This document shows, piece after piece, positions 12,911 to 25,039 of a DNA stretch of 64,000 nucleotides. The notes under the pieces were generated by a model. It was not told the DNA's origin, searched no databases, and was given only the letters and a program-made list of their open reading frames with translations. Position 1 is the first letter of the stretch; every line of letters starts with the position of its first letter. Source of the DNA: Lycorma delicatula (taxonomy: Eukaryota; Arthropoda; Insecta; Hemiptera; Fulgoridae); assembly GCF_047948215.1 (NCBI RefSeq), contig NC_134455.1, positions 151,820,575 through 151,884,574 on the forward strand. The letters are read 5' to 3'. A program made the translations under genes and the position numbers.

Positions 12911-13806
12911 TGCTTTATTAAATTCAGATCTCAGTATTGTATTGATCTACCTTTTCATCCTCTTCGACTTCCTCTTCTTCCTCTATAACACCAGTTTCTA
13001 AATCATTTTTTTCGTATAACTCAATATATTCCACTCACCTATCAAACTTTTCTTTAGTATTGCAAATCAGTGTACCATCTTTATTTAACACATTATTAGA
13101 TTTTAATTTATGTACCACAAACTTTCCTGTATGCACCGTCTATTTTATCAATGATCAGTTCTCTTTCCACTTCCGAACATTTTTCTTTAATCCACTCTTC
13201 TTTCACTAATTTGCACTCCCCGTTTATAGTATTTGTTAATTGTCAATAGTTCTTTTTACCTTCTTCACCACTAGCATTCTTAAACTTTCTATGTTCATCC
13301 ATCAACTGCAATATATCCCCTGATAACCAAGGTTTTCTATCAGTTCTCTTTGTTCCGCCTAAGTTTGCTTGTTCTGAATTAAGAATTTCCTTTTTAACAT
13401 TCTCCCATTCTTCTTCTATATTTTCTACGGTTATCTTCGTTTCTACTCATCGCAAGAGGCGTGAGTAAAAACGAAGGTTTCTCCTCAAAAATCTTCTATA
13501 CCTCCTCTTCCTCAAGCTTCTCTAAATTCCACCAATTCAACTGATAAGGTATCAGATAAGTATCTGATAAGGGATAAGGTAAGGTATCAGTCTTCAGGTT
13601 TTTAAATCCCAATCTATATTTCATTATCACTAAATTATGGTCGCTATCAATGTCTGCTCCAGGATATGCTTTACAGTTGACGAGTTGATTTCTAATTCTT
13701 TGTTTAACCGTGATATAATCTATCTGAGTCCTATATTATATATTATATAATTATGATGTATAATGTATATTCTTCTATTATGATTTTTAAACTGTGTTGG
13801 CAATTA

Positions 13807-14127
13807 CTAAATTATACTTTGTGCATCTTTCATTCTTTTTGCCCAGCATGTATTCACCCAAATATTTCCTTCTTTGCCTTTTCCAATGCCTACATTCCAA
13901 TCTCCAACTATTATTAAATTTTCGTCCCCTTTTATGTGTTTAATTGCTTCACCCATTTCTTCATATATACGCTTTACCTCATCATAATCATTGGCACTTG
14001 TAGGCAAATAGCCATTAAAAAACCTTATTACAATGATTCGATCACTAAGCTTTTTGAAATACTCTACTCTCTTCCCTGTCTTCTTGTTCATTACGAAACC
14101 TATTCCTGCCTGCCCTTTATTTGACAT
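13807..14127 (-). pseudogene. RTE endonuclease domain fragment (EEP family)
   Basis: An open stretch of 106 codons that includes GQAGIGFVMNKK (GFV-N strand), SDRIIVIRF (the R/I strand before the family's NCYAPT-type motif, here NGYLPTSAND), and LIIVGDWNVGIGKGKEG. In active enzymes this last motif is GDFNA-(K/R)-G; the Asp and Asn are kept. The N-terminal QET and C-terminal SDH motifs of the endonuclease/exonuclease/phosphatase fold are outside this open stretch, because stops break the frame. It would nick target DNA for reverse transcription, but here it is only a fragment. Confidence 0.8.
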
Positions 14128-14687
14128 TGAGTTAATTATTCTAAAATTACCTGACCAAAAGTTCCTCTTCTCACCGAACCTTACTAATTCTTACTAAATC
14201 TACGTTTAATCTTTTCATTTCCCTCTTTAAATTTTCAAACCTTTTTTAGACTTACAATATTCCATGCTCAGATTCGTAGAATGTTATTTTTTAATTTTCT
14301 GGTGACCCCTTCCTTAGTAGTCCCCACCCAGAAATCCAAATAGGGGACTAGTTTATTTGGAATATTTTACCAAGGAAGATGCCTCCATCTTTGTCGCATG
14401 AAAATGCAGAGCTACATTTTCTTAGAAAAAAAAGGCATAGTTTTCCATTGCTTTCAGCTGCACAGTACTCTGAAGATTGAGTGATGTTGGTATGGCCCTT
14501 TAAGTACTCCTGACCTACGCCCTTAACAACTACTAAAAAAGCTGCTGTCCTCTTTCAGGAATTATTCCTTAGTCCGGCTCTCAACAGATACCTCTCCAAT
14601 ATGGTTAGACCTTTGGTCCAGCTACTCTGTATCACTGAGCACTCAGCCCCCTCACCATTGGCAAGCTCTCATGATTCATAGAGAGAA

Positions 14688-14719
14688 AATAATTATTTAA
14701 AGATCTTTAAATAATTATT
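14688..14719. repeat. 32-bp perfect palindrome at RTE 5' boundary
   Basis: Two 16-base arms (first arm AATAATTATTTAAAGA) meet with no spacer. The site directly abuts the 5' end of the RTE element. The right half continues into GCTTTAA, so 14713-14726 is the exact inverse of 11402-11415 at the other end of the element. Confidence 0.9.
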
Positions 14720-16746
14720 GCTTTAACATTATCGTGGCTATATCAAGGAAACTTGCCTTTGAGCTAGGAGAAGCTTAAGATAAAAACAAACCTACTTAAA
14801 GAGTTATCATCTATAAATAAATTTTTTGTAGGAAAATAACAGCTTCTTTAATAGAACCAAAAAAAAAAGGAATGAAACCATAAAGAGCATTTGGCTCATT
14901 TTATATGTCAGACTAGAGAGATTAGCTAGAGTTCAGCAATGCCTGGAAATGATCATAAAATAAGTTTATTTGAAAACAAAGTATTAAAAAATTATACAAT
15001 AAAAAGAAATTAGGATGGATTAAAAACAACAATTCTATTAAAAATAACAATGAAAATTCAATGTTGAATAAAGGTACGGAAGGACTAACAACTAATAATT
15101 GTAGAATTTTTAAAATAAAATGTAGAATTTTTAAATTAAAATTGTTTGAATTTTTGTTATTAAACCCCTTTTTGGTAAAAGCTAATTTTGTTACTTATAA
15201 TCCTTTGCTATAACAGTAACAAAGTCATCTTGCCTAAATATTTTTAACGTAGGATATAATTCGATGATTGCTTAAGAGTTCAAACTACATGTCTTTTTCT
15301 AAGACACAGATGGTGTAAAATTGTCTTATCACATAATAGCATACACAACATGCGTGTAACTTTGTTAAGCAAAGTGAAACTGTATACGTATTCATCATAC
15401 AGCTTTTGTTATCAATTTCTTGAGAAAGCTCTATTGCATTCTTAGCAATGATCTCATTTTCCCCTTTCCACTAACTAGCTGCATCAAATGTGGCAACATT
15501 GACCAGTGATTGGATGGTTAGTCATGTCCAGAAATCACCTTTAGTTTATTCTCTTTATGTGTAAGTGTAGAATCACATTAATCCAATTTGGATTCTTCAA
15601 AATGCACACCCATATAAAACCAGAGATCATATTATCATTTGACAATAGAATTCAAGACAGCTTTCTATAATAATTTAAATTGTTTCACAAGAATTAACAA
15701 TATAAACTAAGTTTCCTTCCCAAAATAATGATAATTACAGTCCGATCTATGATGTAGTGCTACCAATTCAAAATTTGTTAGAACAATATAAATATTGTTT
15801 ATTAGAAATTTAATGTCCTTTTCAATTATAAATTTTTTGCTGTTTTAAATTGTTTATCTTTTTCATTAATAAATGCTTCTACTTTGACAAATCAGAATAA
15901 TCCTATGTATTCCATATGAAATGCCTTATTTATATAGAGATAGTTACATACTTTTTGATATGGCCTGATTTATTATCAAATTTATAACCTATGCATGCCT
16001 TATCAAGTAAGCAGTTGATTTATTCGTGTAAAGAGAGGGGATGTTTTTCTAGTTCCTTTATTATTTATTATAATTTTATAAAAAGTAGTTTTTTACAATC
16101 CATAATTTTATTTATAATAAAGTCAGGGTGTGGCAGGCAGATCAAATGGGAAATAGAGATGTAAGCTGCTTTTAAGCTGACATGCTGCTTTTGTCTATGA
16201 CATCCCTAGAGAATGTTTTCAATCAACCACTGGTTATATAGTGTTTGTGGGAAATGCTTATTAATTAGTTATATTTATATTACTAAAAAACTACAACTAA
16301 ACAATAGAATCATTTTGTCAAATTTCTGACCATGTCATTCTTTTCCTTCCTACAATTTTTGGACCATTTAAGTTTCCTCTGAGTTACCGACAATATAACA
16401 TTATGATTTTCCCTCAATAATTATTCTAAAAGAACATAAATCCTAATAAGTATCAAACACATTAGATGAATAAGATATCAACAGTAACACTCAAGATCAT
16501 AAATGCTACTCAGATTACCTATGCCTGTCAATTACGATCAATTTTAAATAACTATTTTTTTCTCATTTATCATGTCACAATGAAGATGAAGGAGTCAATA
16601 GCATCTAAATATATTGACAAACTCATATTTCTGAATAATGCAGTTAAGATTAATTATAGGCATAAGTTTTTGAATAATGAAGAATGATTTATAATAAAAT
16701 ATATATTGTTAAACATAATGAGACAATATATTCAATTGCATCACAC
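14720..16746 (-). other. Right part of SLC35F-like intron 1, nothing recognised
   Basis: Intronic DNA next to the donor GTGTGA (minus strand, after 16747). No exon or classified repeat is supported. The 73-codon plus-strand ORF at 16466-16687 shows no recognisable domain or splice context. Confidence 0.5.
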
Positions 16747-16966
16747 CAGGTTGTAACTGCTGATTTGTAGACAATTGCCTGCTGAAACGTCTATTATTGT
16801 AGTTGTTGCCAGCAGTTGGAGCTTCACCAGTCACAACTAGATTAGGTGGTGCTCGGACATGATGGGGATTAAATATTGTAGGTATATCACCACTCCCACC
16901 TCCTGCATTGCCATCGCCACCTCCACCATCTCCTCCCCCTCCACCAGTCCCTCCATCACTACGCAT
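16747..16966 (-). CDS. SLC35F3/F4-like transporter, probable first coding exon
   Basis: The ATG at 16966-16964 has an in-frame TAA two codons upstream (16972-16970), so it is the natural start. The exon encodes 73 codons plus one base: a Gly/Asp-rich low-complexity N-terminus (about residues 6-25), then DIPTIFNPHHVRAPPNLVV, then a basic RRFSRQLSTNQQLQP. The donor CCTG/GTGTGA leaves phase 1, exactly what the acceptor at 7476 needs. No homology supports this exon alone, because N-termini in this family are poorly conserved and probably cytoplasmic and disordered. The assignment to the transporter is an inference from strand, order, phase and the lack of another gene between them. It could belong to a different transcript. 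Confidence 0.55.
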
Positions 16967-17732
16967 CACTTACTGCCACGTATGTCGGACGGTTGAACTG
17001 CTATGAAAACAGCGATGATGCAGACAATATTTTTTGCCAATCCATTGATAACCTAGTAACAAAGAAACAATGTAATTACTTTTACAAAGATAGTCAACTC
17101 CAATTATTTAAAAAACAGGCATTTAAATCAGTTGTTTCCTTGGAAGTACTGCAAACTGTATATTATGCAAATTTTCTTTAGCTTTATACAGTTTAATTTT
17201 TTTTGTTACTTCATACCACAACACTTAAATTACAAAAATAACTGCTATATTAACACAACTATAGGAGTTCTGCTGTAGCAACTTTAAAATACCAAAAATA
17301 ATGCCCCATACCTTCTTCATATATTAGTCTCAGTAAGTTACACTTTGTATAAAACCATTCATTTGTCAATCCACAATAAAGAAATTATATTCATATATAT
17401 ACAGCTATAGTGACTGGAAACAGTGTGTTATCAAATTATGTAATGCCATTCCACAATCACTAGAAATAATTGAAGATTTTGGTTTTCTTAAATAGATTTT
17501 ATGTGTTTACATTAATTAAATGATGAATTCATATTTGCATTGAAAGTATTTTATATTTAGGTGTAGGACACATGCCACATAATTATATGGAGAGAGTATT
17601 TATATTTAATTATATATGTTCCTAAAAAAGTAGTTTCCACAGTTTTTTACTATTTTATTTTATTTTGTCATTGTTATTTATCATTATGATATTAATTACT
17701 TCTTAAGTTACAATTACAACTCACTGTAAATT
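16967..17732. other. Upstream of transporter start; nothing firm
   Basis: Region between the candidate first coding exon and a hAT insertion. It should contain 5' UTR or promoter sequence if 16966 is the true start, but no core-promoter motif stands out. The sequence at 17400-17600 is plain AT-rich DNA. Confidence 0.3.
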
Positions 17733-20037
17733 TAGGCTTACCATATTTTTTTGGGTCCAACCCAGGACATATTTTTGAAATTACTTAAAAGTCTTAAAAG
17801 TTTACTAAAACATTAAAATTTATTTATTCAGTTGTATTTTTCACTAGACAACTTTTTTAGAATAGTTTGTTTGTTTAATTACATCATAAAATTCACAACA
17901 AGAAAGTTCTGAATTAATTTTAACATTTAGAGCAGATGTTTAACAGTAGATACTGAATGTCTACCTGTTCCCTATAACTGAAAAAACTCTCTCAACTGGA
18001 GCAGATGTCCTAGCAAAGACATCACAAACTCAACCATTCTAAAATGGTTGCAGTATTTCTAAAAATACTGCAACATGAAATATCAGTCTTTTGAAACACC
18101 TTAAAAATTGCTTTCCACTTCTCTTCAATAGTATCTGGTACTTTTTCAGAACTTGAACCACAACCTACCCTTTGGTTTTCAATTACCTGATTCAGCAATG
18201 TACGTACATCAATATTTATGGAATCTTTTATAATTTCATTAACAACTTATGCACTCTCTTCTAAATCAGACCAGGCAATTTCGGTTCTTAAATTTATCCA
18301 CTGAAACTTACTAACTTTATCAAAACTGGTTCTCCACAACTCTAAGTAGTGGATAATAGAATTATAAAAATTGTCTACGCTTAAGAAAAAGTTTTGATCC
18401 TGAACACCATTATTTTCTTTTAGAGTGCATAGCAATTCTTTGTCAGAAGATGGTATAAATTTGTCGGTTTTTCTTTCCTGAAGTTGACAAATTAATTCAG
18501 AATAAGTCTGAAATTCTTCTGTTGCTGTGATAGAATTAGCTTCCAATTTCAGAACTACATTATTAAATAACTGTAGAGTACCACATACAAATTTCAAAAA
18601 CAGTTCACTTCTAGGTTTTCAAAAAAATCAAATAATAATTTTGGGCATTTGTCATAAGATAAGAAGTATGATTTTAGGCCATCAAAAATGGAAAGAATTT
18701 TTCTATTGCAGGTAACAAACTAACGAACCTTATACTGCTATGAGATAATACTTTTTGTAATCTGTTACTACTGTATTACTGTAATCTGTGATACTGTAGA
18801 AATCTTTAAGTTTTGTTTCTCTTACTGTACATTTGTGAAAATATTTGTAATTTTTTATAACAATAACTTCTATGTCCAGGGTTAGAGAATCAATGCTGTT
18901 TGTACTGAATTGTTTATAATGTGGGCTGAACAACCAATTACTAAAATAGGTCTACATAAATCACTTTGAACTTTTTTGAACACATTTTTATTTCCCTTTC
19001 TCTTCACACCACCAAAATTACTGTTAGCGTTATCAGTATAACCAACCAACTCTTCTTCAAGTTTATATTTTTCAAACACTGCAAAAGATGCCGAGTCAAT
19101 ATTTCAGCAGTTTCATCTGACATTTCATCAAAATTTAAAAGTTTATCTTGAATTCCCTCCTCCAGACTGAAATATCTTACAACAATCGGAACAAGTTTTA
19201 CTTCACTTCTGTTTGAGCTACCCTTCGTTACTGTTACATAATTAATGTTTCCCAAAGAACACAACATATTATCAAATATAAATGGCTAAATAACATTAAC
19301 AATAATTGCCTCAGTTTTGGTTCCAGCAAATGAAAATTTTGAGTCATATAACTTTTTAACCAGTTTAGATGTTGTGTAGTCTGATGTTTTGAAACTGAGT
19401 TTATGTCTAGCAGTGTGGTATGAAAATGAGCTGACTTCAAAAAAATCTCTAATGTTTGCTGAAGCAGTAGCATTAATAGCACTCCTATGTTTACATGTTT
19501 TCATGTGGTCTTCAATATCACCCTTTTCTTTATGTGGAACAGAAAATTCTCCAGTAGATAGTGTGCAATAAACATGTTCACTGTTACTGTCATTACTCAA
19601 TTTAAAAAATTTGTATTCCTGTTGGAGGTTAACATTAAAGACACATTTATTTTGCCCATTGCTAAACGATGAGACAAAAAACAAATAGAGATAAAATGAT
19701 CAAAAAGGTATAGACGAATCACTTCACACATGAAAACAACATAAATACATTGCCCCTGTTTTATTGCCAAATGACTAAGTATAAAGTTGTGGCAAGAGTG
19801 GTTGCCACGTCTCTGTCAAAATCGACGTCAGCACTTGCTCCAAGGTTGGCTGAGAGATGCACGGCCATAAGAGAATGTTTAAAGACACAACATTGAACAT
19901 ATAGGTCTAAAATTAAAAAACCCTCACCAACCATAAAATTCGCAAACCCTGAACATTTTTGCAACCTCAGAAATTACCCTGAACAATACTAAAAAACCAG
20001 GGCAGTCCGGGCTAATCCCGAACATATGGTAAGCTTA
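17733..20037 (-). mobile_element. hAT transposon with TIRs and 8-bp target duplication
   Basis: A 2305-bp element. Terminal inverted repeats are TAGGCTTACCATAT (17733-17746) and its inverse at 20024-20037 (13 of 14 match). They are flanked by TGTAAATT (17725-17732) and TGTAAAAT (20038-20045), a 7/8-matched 8-bp target duplication as expected for hAT. The transposase lies on the minus strand and is broken by several frameshifts. It is in the region upstream of the SLC35F-like start. Confidence 0.9.
17850..19684 (-). pseudogene. hAT transposase, frameshifted
   Basis: Fragments in order from the N-terminus: a BED/TTF-like zinc-finger region at 19286-19684, with YCTLSTGEF...H..KGDIEDHMKTCKH, where the second expected Cys is Ser; LVPIVVRYFSLEEGIQDKLL (about 19130-19200); GYTDNANSNFGG and IGCSAHIINNSVQTA (18882-19050), the region with a catalytic Asp and the hAT C-x2-H motif; VIVIKNYKYFHKCTVRETKL (about 18800-18870); a middle domain at 18247-18597; and the C-terminal dimerisation motif APVERVFSVIGN near 17970-18010. 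This is a related set to transposases similar to zinc-finger MYM- or SCAN-type proteins in vertebrates. At least four frame changes are needed, so it is not functional. Confidence 0.85.
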
Positions 20038-20045
20038 TGTAAAAT

Positions 20046-21404
20046 ACAACATTGTTATTTATTTAATTTTTACCTCATATTTTTATGACATATTTTTATT
20101 ATGAAAATCTTGTATGTGAGAAAAAGATATATAATAGCAAAAAAATTTGAATGAAATAAAGTTACAGAGATTCTAGTTAAGGGCTTAATAAAAAGAAGCT
20201 TAATAAAAACTAACTACTCTAATTTAAAATAGATGGTAAAATACATTTTTCATAAAATGTATACTTGTAAAAATAAAAATAAAAAAATGCAAGTCGTTTC
20301 TTACTTCATTGAAACTCCAACTGATCAGAAACAGATTTAATCATAATTTCATTAGTTTCATACTTTCATTATAAGGATATTTGGATCTGCACATTTTTTT
20401 TTAATTCCGTTTATTTTGCACTAAGAGTAGAAATTAACACATTTATTCATAGTATCTGCTCTGATAAAATAATTGTAATCAACATCCTTATCAGGACCAT
20501 CAAAATAATGGATCTGCCCTTTAAAAATGTTGTCCCAATGAAGAAGTCAAATTGAATTAGATTAATTAAAAAATTCAATTATATTAATCCTCTAAGATTT
20601 TGAAATGTTAACTTATGATCTGATATGTGCTTTCAAAGATTTTTTATATGGACATGATGTAAATGAGATAATAAGTGAAAATGCACATATTTGCCAATAA
20701 TAAAACCCAAGATCAAATGAACGCCCAACTTATAAAAAATATTAATCATTACTACCTGGTGACATATCTGTACAACAATTTCAGCCGCGGAGCAATTCAT
20801 TGGCTGTGTAAACTGTACACATTAAGTAATGCCAGATAACCAATTGTTAATAATCACTTCCTTTATATACTTTCAAAATTTACACTTCATTAATTAAACA
20901 TTGCAATGAGTTATAATAATTTATATTTTTAGTTAAGTTTACATTTATTCACATTTTAAATATACATTAAATATGTCTAGCTAGAACAGTAAAAATTTAT
21001 TGATGTTGTTGCTAATACTTCTTAAACGAAAAGTAAATTCATATAATTAATTCTAACAATAATTAAGATCTGCTGATTCATTAACAAATAAGAGAAACGA
21101 AGAAGATGACAGATGTTTACATTAAGCAAGAGGACAAAGAAAGCAAATGAATCTGAACAATATCAACTGATAAATTACATTACTAACTGTTAGAATTATC
21201 TGTTAGTCTAAACTTTTGAATCAGGGAGTCTTAAAATCAAAAAAAAAGAATATCCATATGAGAACTTCCTTTGAGTTGAAATTCAAAATTGTACTAACGC
21301 TTTTTAAATTTAAAATGTATTTTTTGAAGAATTATCACAAAAATTTTGCTTCTTTGAAAAGGAAATATACAACTATTAGAGAATTGTTATTTAAATAAAA
21401 GTCC
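20046..21404. other. Unannotated AT-rich stretch
   Basis: No coding or repeat assignment possible. A 60-codon ORF (21216-21398) is low-complexity Lys/Phe-rich and is most likely chance. Confidence 0.4.
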
Positions 21405-21439
21405 TGCAGAGAATGGCTGAGGAGATCTGATGTTACAGA

Positions 21440-21522
21440 TGTAAAGGTATGAACCCATGATTTCCAAATTCAGCTGATTTTACAATGATGAGTTTAACTA
21501 CTAGACCAATCCAGTGGGTTCA
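21440..21522 (-). repeat. tRNA-derived SINE fragment, family 2
   Basis: On the minus strand it starts ACTGGATTGGTCTAGTAGTT, runs through AAACTCATCATT and AAATCAGCTGAATTTGGAAATCATGG to a B-box-like GGTTCATACC. It matches the first 80 bases of the copy at 54407. The A-box-like GGTCTAGTAGTT shows tRNA ancestry. It is 3'-truncated. Confidence 0.7.
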
Positions 21523-21640
21523 ATTTTTTTAAAAATAAAAGTATTAAAAAAATATTAATATTATTTATATTTAAATATGAAAAAAGCTGACAACAGTTGT
21601 AGGACTTTCCTGTCACGTGGCCTTTTTTCTGATGCAAAAT

Positions 21641-21667
21641 GCGTGCGCACACACACACACACACACC
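21641..21667. repeat. (CA)n microsatellite with GCGTGCG lead-in
   Basis: GCGTGCG followed by (CA)n. The same lead-in occurs at 6091. Confidence 0.9.
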
Positions 21668-21739
21668 TTAATTAAAAATATTTATCATTTTATTTAAATA
21701 TAATAGTTTTTGTTTATTTAATTTAATGATTCTACCGAA

Positions 21740-22395
21740 AACGCACATGGATACCATATTTCATTCACAAGGGTGTGGCTACACTAGGGACCACTTTAAA
21801 TCCTTTTTTACAGTTTAAATATTATTCATTTATTTAATTCTACTGGTCACCTATGACATCACAGCATAGCAGATGACTATAGCAACTGTGCATCAGTCCT
21901 ACACTAGCGCTCCTTGTGATGGGAGGGCGTACTGATGACACAGTATACCCACTTAGCCACTAGTTCATTTAGAGCATTTTTGGGGTGAGGTGCAATTTTG
22001 CAAAAGTTTTTTTGGGGAAATATTATTTTTTAATTGTTAACAAATCTACCTAATAAAAATAAGACCTAAATTAGGTGAAATTTTTAGATGTTGAGGGTGA
22101 CCTTGCTCTACAGCCCTTGACCTTTAAAGTTGAAAATTTAATGACATCAATACCCCATATATAGAAGTTATCTGACCAACTCTGGTCAAAATCAGTGGAG
22201 TAGTTCTGGAGATATAAGGTGATTTAGGGTGCAACACTGAACAAACATACATACATATGAACATCTGGAAAATGGGTTTCTTAGATGTCAAAACGTAAAG
22301 ATCCGGTGAAAACTGCATAAGCCCAAACTGGAGTGATTAGAATGCGTTCCCTTCTAAAGCTATAGCTCAGCTATACTGCTAGACGGGGAAGTAAT
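21740..22395. repeat. Probable interspersed repeat, unclassified
   Basis: Higher-complexity block with a CpG-bearing right edge (GCTAGACGGGGAAG) and text such as GGAGATATAAGGTGATTTAGGG followed by ACATACATACATATGAACAT. It resembles high-copy insect repeat sequence. The call rests on composition and style only, since there is no second copy in the window. The 64-codon minus ORF inside it (22124-22318) shows no known domain. Confidence 0.4.
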
Positions 22396-25039
22396 ATATA
22401 AACAAATTTAATTTATTTTATGTATAAATTAAAAAGCAAACATTTTTCTTTTTTTTAGTATTGTTTTTTACGTAGAAAATTACAAGACTAAAGTCATACA
22501 AAAGAAAAATTGCAAAAGTCCTTTTATCAGATAATGATTTTACTATGAAGTGTATGATATTCAGGTTAAAAGTGGTGCTTAGGTATTCCTACTTAAAAAT
22601 AGCCAACAGCAACATGAGGTTAAACTATGTTATTTTTTCTGCATGGAGATAAAATCCATATTTACTTTGTATAATATTCTGTATATTTGATATCATTCTA
22701 GCTAAGTATGAAAAATTTCAGCTTTTCACATTCTATGTATGTTAATATATATATTGTTTTTTTTTTTGAGTTATAGGATGATCAAAATGAATTCATGGTA
22801 GTAGGAGGCAAAAATAAACAGTGCAAAAAATAATTTTACAGTTCAAAGGGTGAATTAAAATTCTTGTCCATTATGACCCAAAACATTTTTTCCAATCAAT
22901 AACAGGAAAATTTGGCCCTCATATTATTAAACATCACACTAGATGAAGCCAACAGTACAACATAACAATACAGATGGAAATTTTTGTTTCCATCCATAAA
23001 AAATTTGTCAACTTTTTAAAATTTATTCTAATATTTACACAAAGTATATATAATCAAATTTAAATTAATATGTTAACTTTCATACTTAATTTAAATATTT
23101 TGAAGAATGAATTCATCAAGTATAAGAGAATTTCAAAACATGTAATTTTGCTAACATATACTAAATTTGCTGGCTAACTCAAAAAATTGGAATGAGTTTT
23201 CAGGATATAAAATGGTCTGTCAAATCTTTGTTTTATTTCAGTAAATATGATTCATGTAGACCAGTTTTCGGTGAATTAAAACATTTTTCCTTACCATACA
23301 TTTATATTTATAAAACTTTGCAAAAAAAAAAAGAAAAGTAGTTTATTACTAAAAACTTCAAAAACTTTCGCTTTTAACACTTTGTTCCATAGCAAAACAC
23401 AGAACTGTTTTCATGTTACACAGTATAATATCTTAGTGTACAAGAAAGAGATTTTTATACTTCCACTCCCATTTTTAATAAATGACCTAATGGTTCAAGA
23501 TATCAACAGTTTATTTATATTAAAAGATTTCCTTTTACTACGACAATGTCTGTTGATAAATTTTCAATAACACCAGATAAAGTGAAATTTTCTAGATTAT
23601 TTTAATGTGTCCAAATTAATATTAATAAAAATATTAATACAAATATTTTTCAGTTAATGCAATACTTCAAAATTTGTCTTTTTATTCTATGCCACAGTTA
23701 TTTATTATCTTCTCATAACTGCATTACTGTACTTTCATTTAAGGTAGTAATTATTTTTATACATTAATAATTATTAAAACATATTTTTATACATTAATTT
23801 TGTATATGTAATGCTGCTCTGATGTAGGTTCACTTTGAATAACCTACAGTTTAATTTTTATAAATTAAAATAAAATTGAAGAAACATAAGCAAGTAAAAG
23901 CATATGAAATATGATATACCCAACAGAATTAAAAGAAAGTAAGAAAATGTGACCACATGCCCCCAGTGCCCACCCCCCAAATTCAGTTGCTAGATCCACC
24001 CTAGTATCTTGTGATGCTGCTCTGACCCCAGTTCAACTTGATCCATCAAGGCATTTCCTGGGACAGTTCCTTTTTTTTCGTGGCATAACATACTCATTCC
24101 TGATGTGATCTATATAAATATTATTATGTACCAATCTTTTAGGTAATTTTTTCAAAATTTACTATACACTAATAATTGAAAATATGAATTATTGAAACAG
24201 AATCACTAATAAAAATATAAATTACATCTATTTGCATAGAAGTATAATTAGTGTTGGTTAAACCTTTTCAATAAAGAGCCTATTTATTTAAACTTTTTAA
24301 GGAAATAAATCATTATTAATACTGATAAAACAGAAAAGATTCACACAATTTTTTAAAAATAATCTTTCCTTGAGAAATGATTTTTTCATTTCATTAAACT
24401 TAATGCATAGATAAAATTTTTTTCATTGGCCTGACAATAAGTAAAATAAGTTTTATTTTTAAACCTAAATACTTGTTGGATGAAAATTTTTATAACTTCA
24501 ATAAATATTAAAACACTTCAAAATTATTAAACAAAGCAAATTTCTTTCATTTTATAGCATGAATTCTTGAGCATTATAAACCTTCAGTAACTGAAATTCA
24601 CTGAAGAAAGAGTCTAATTCCATTTTTCACTTTATGTACAAATACAAATTATGAAATTGCCCGTGTAAACAAAATACATGCGACGTTTTAACTTTTTCCA
24701 CAATAATTTCAAAAATGTATTTGCATTGAGTTATCAACAACAATAATTTTCTTCACATCACACACATGTACATTGTAATAAAAGTATGCTGATAATTTGT
24801 ATTTTATATACCATTATTTTATTCAGTATCCCTTATCGGAATTATGTACTTACCATCGGGAATAATCATTGTAGTCAATTTTGTGTAGTTTTGTTACAAT
24901 TGTACCTTATCTAATGTACTGGTCATTTAATGTTTTAAGTGAAGATAATTAGAAATAAAATTATCAGTTAAAAAATAAATAAAATAAAAACAAAAACTGG
25001 ATTTTCTGATTAGGCTCCACAATAATAGAAAATTGATTT
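22396..25039. other. Unannotated AT-rich intergenic stretch
   Basis: No supported gene. A less AT-rich patch at 23945-24080 (GCCCCCAGTGCCCACCCCCC and following) is unassigned. ORFs here are chance. Confidence 0.4.

Larger units (their letters stand above)
11414..14687 (-). mobile_element. RTE-type non-LTR retrotransposon, degenerate
   Basis: A roughly 3.27-kb element read on the minus strand. The 5' end is near 14687. An endonuclease region lies at about 13.8-14.1 kb, an RT region at about 11.7-12.9 kb, and a 3' end that terminates in CAAATGACTGAAGAC plus an A tail (T run 11414-11424 on the plus strand). The endonuclease is of the kind often mis-annotated as craniofacial development protein 2, typical of the RTE clade. 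Frameshifts and stops are scattered through both domains. A 7-base direct repeat AATAATT borders both ends (11409-11415 and 14688-14694) and may be the target duplication. The element sits inside the first intron of the SLC35F-like gene, in the same orientation as that gene. Confidence 0.85.

Noticed and set aside
12410..14124. Plus-strand ORFs of 62-92 codons
   Set aside because: They are antisense shadows of the RTE RT and endonuclease regions on the minus strand.
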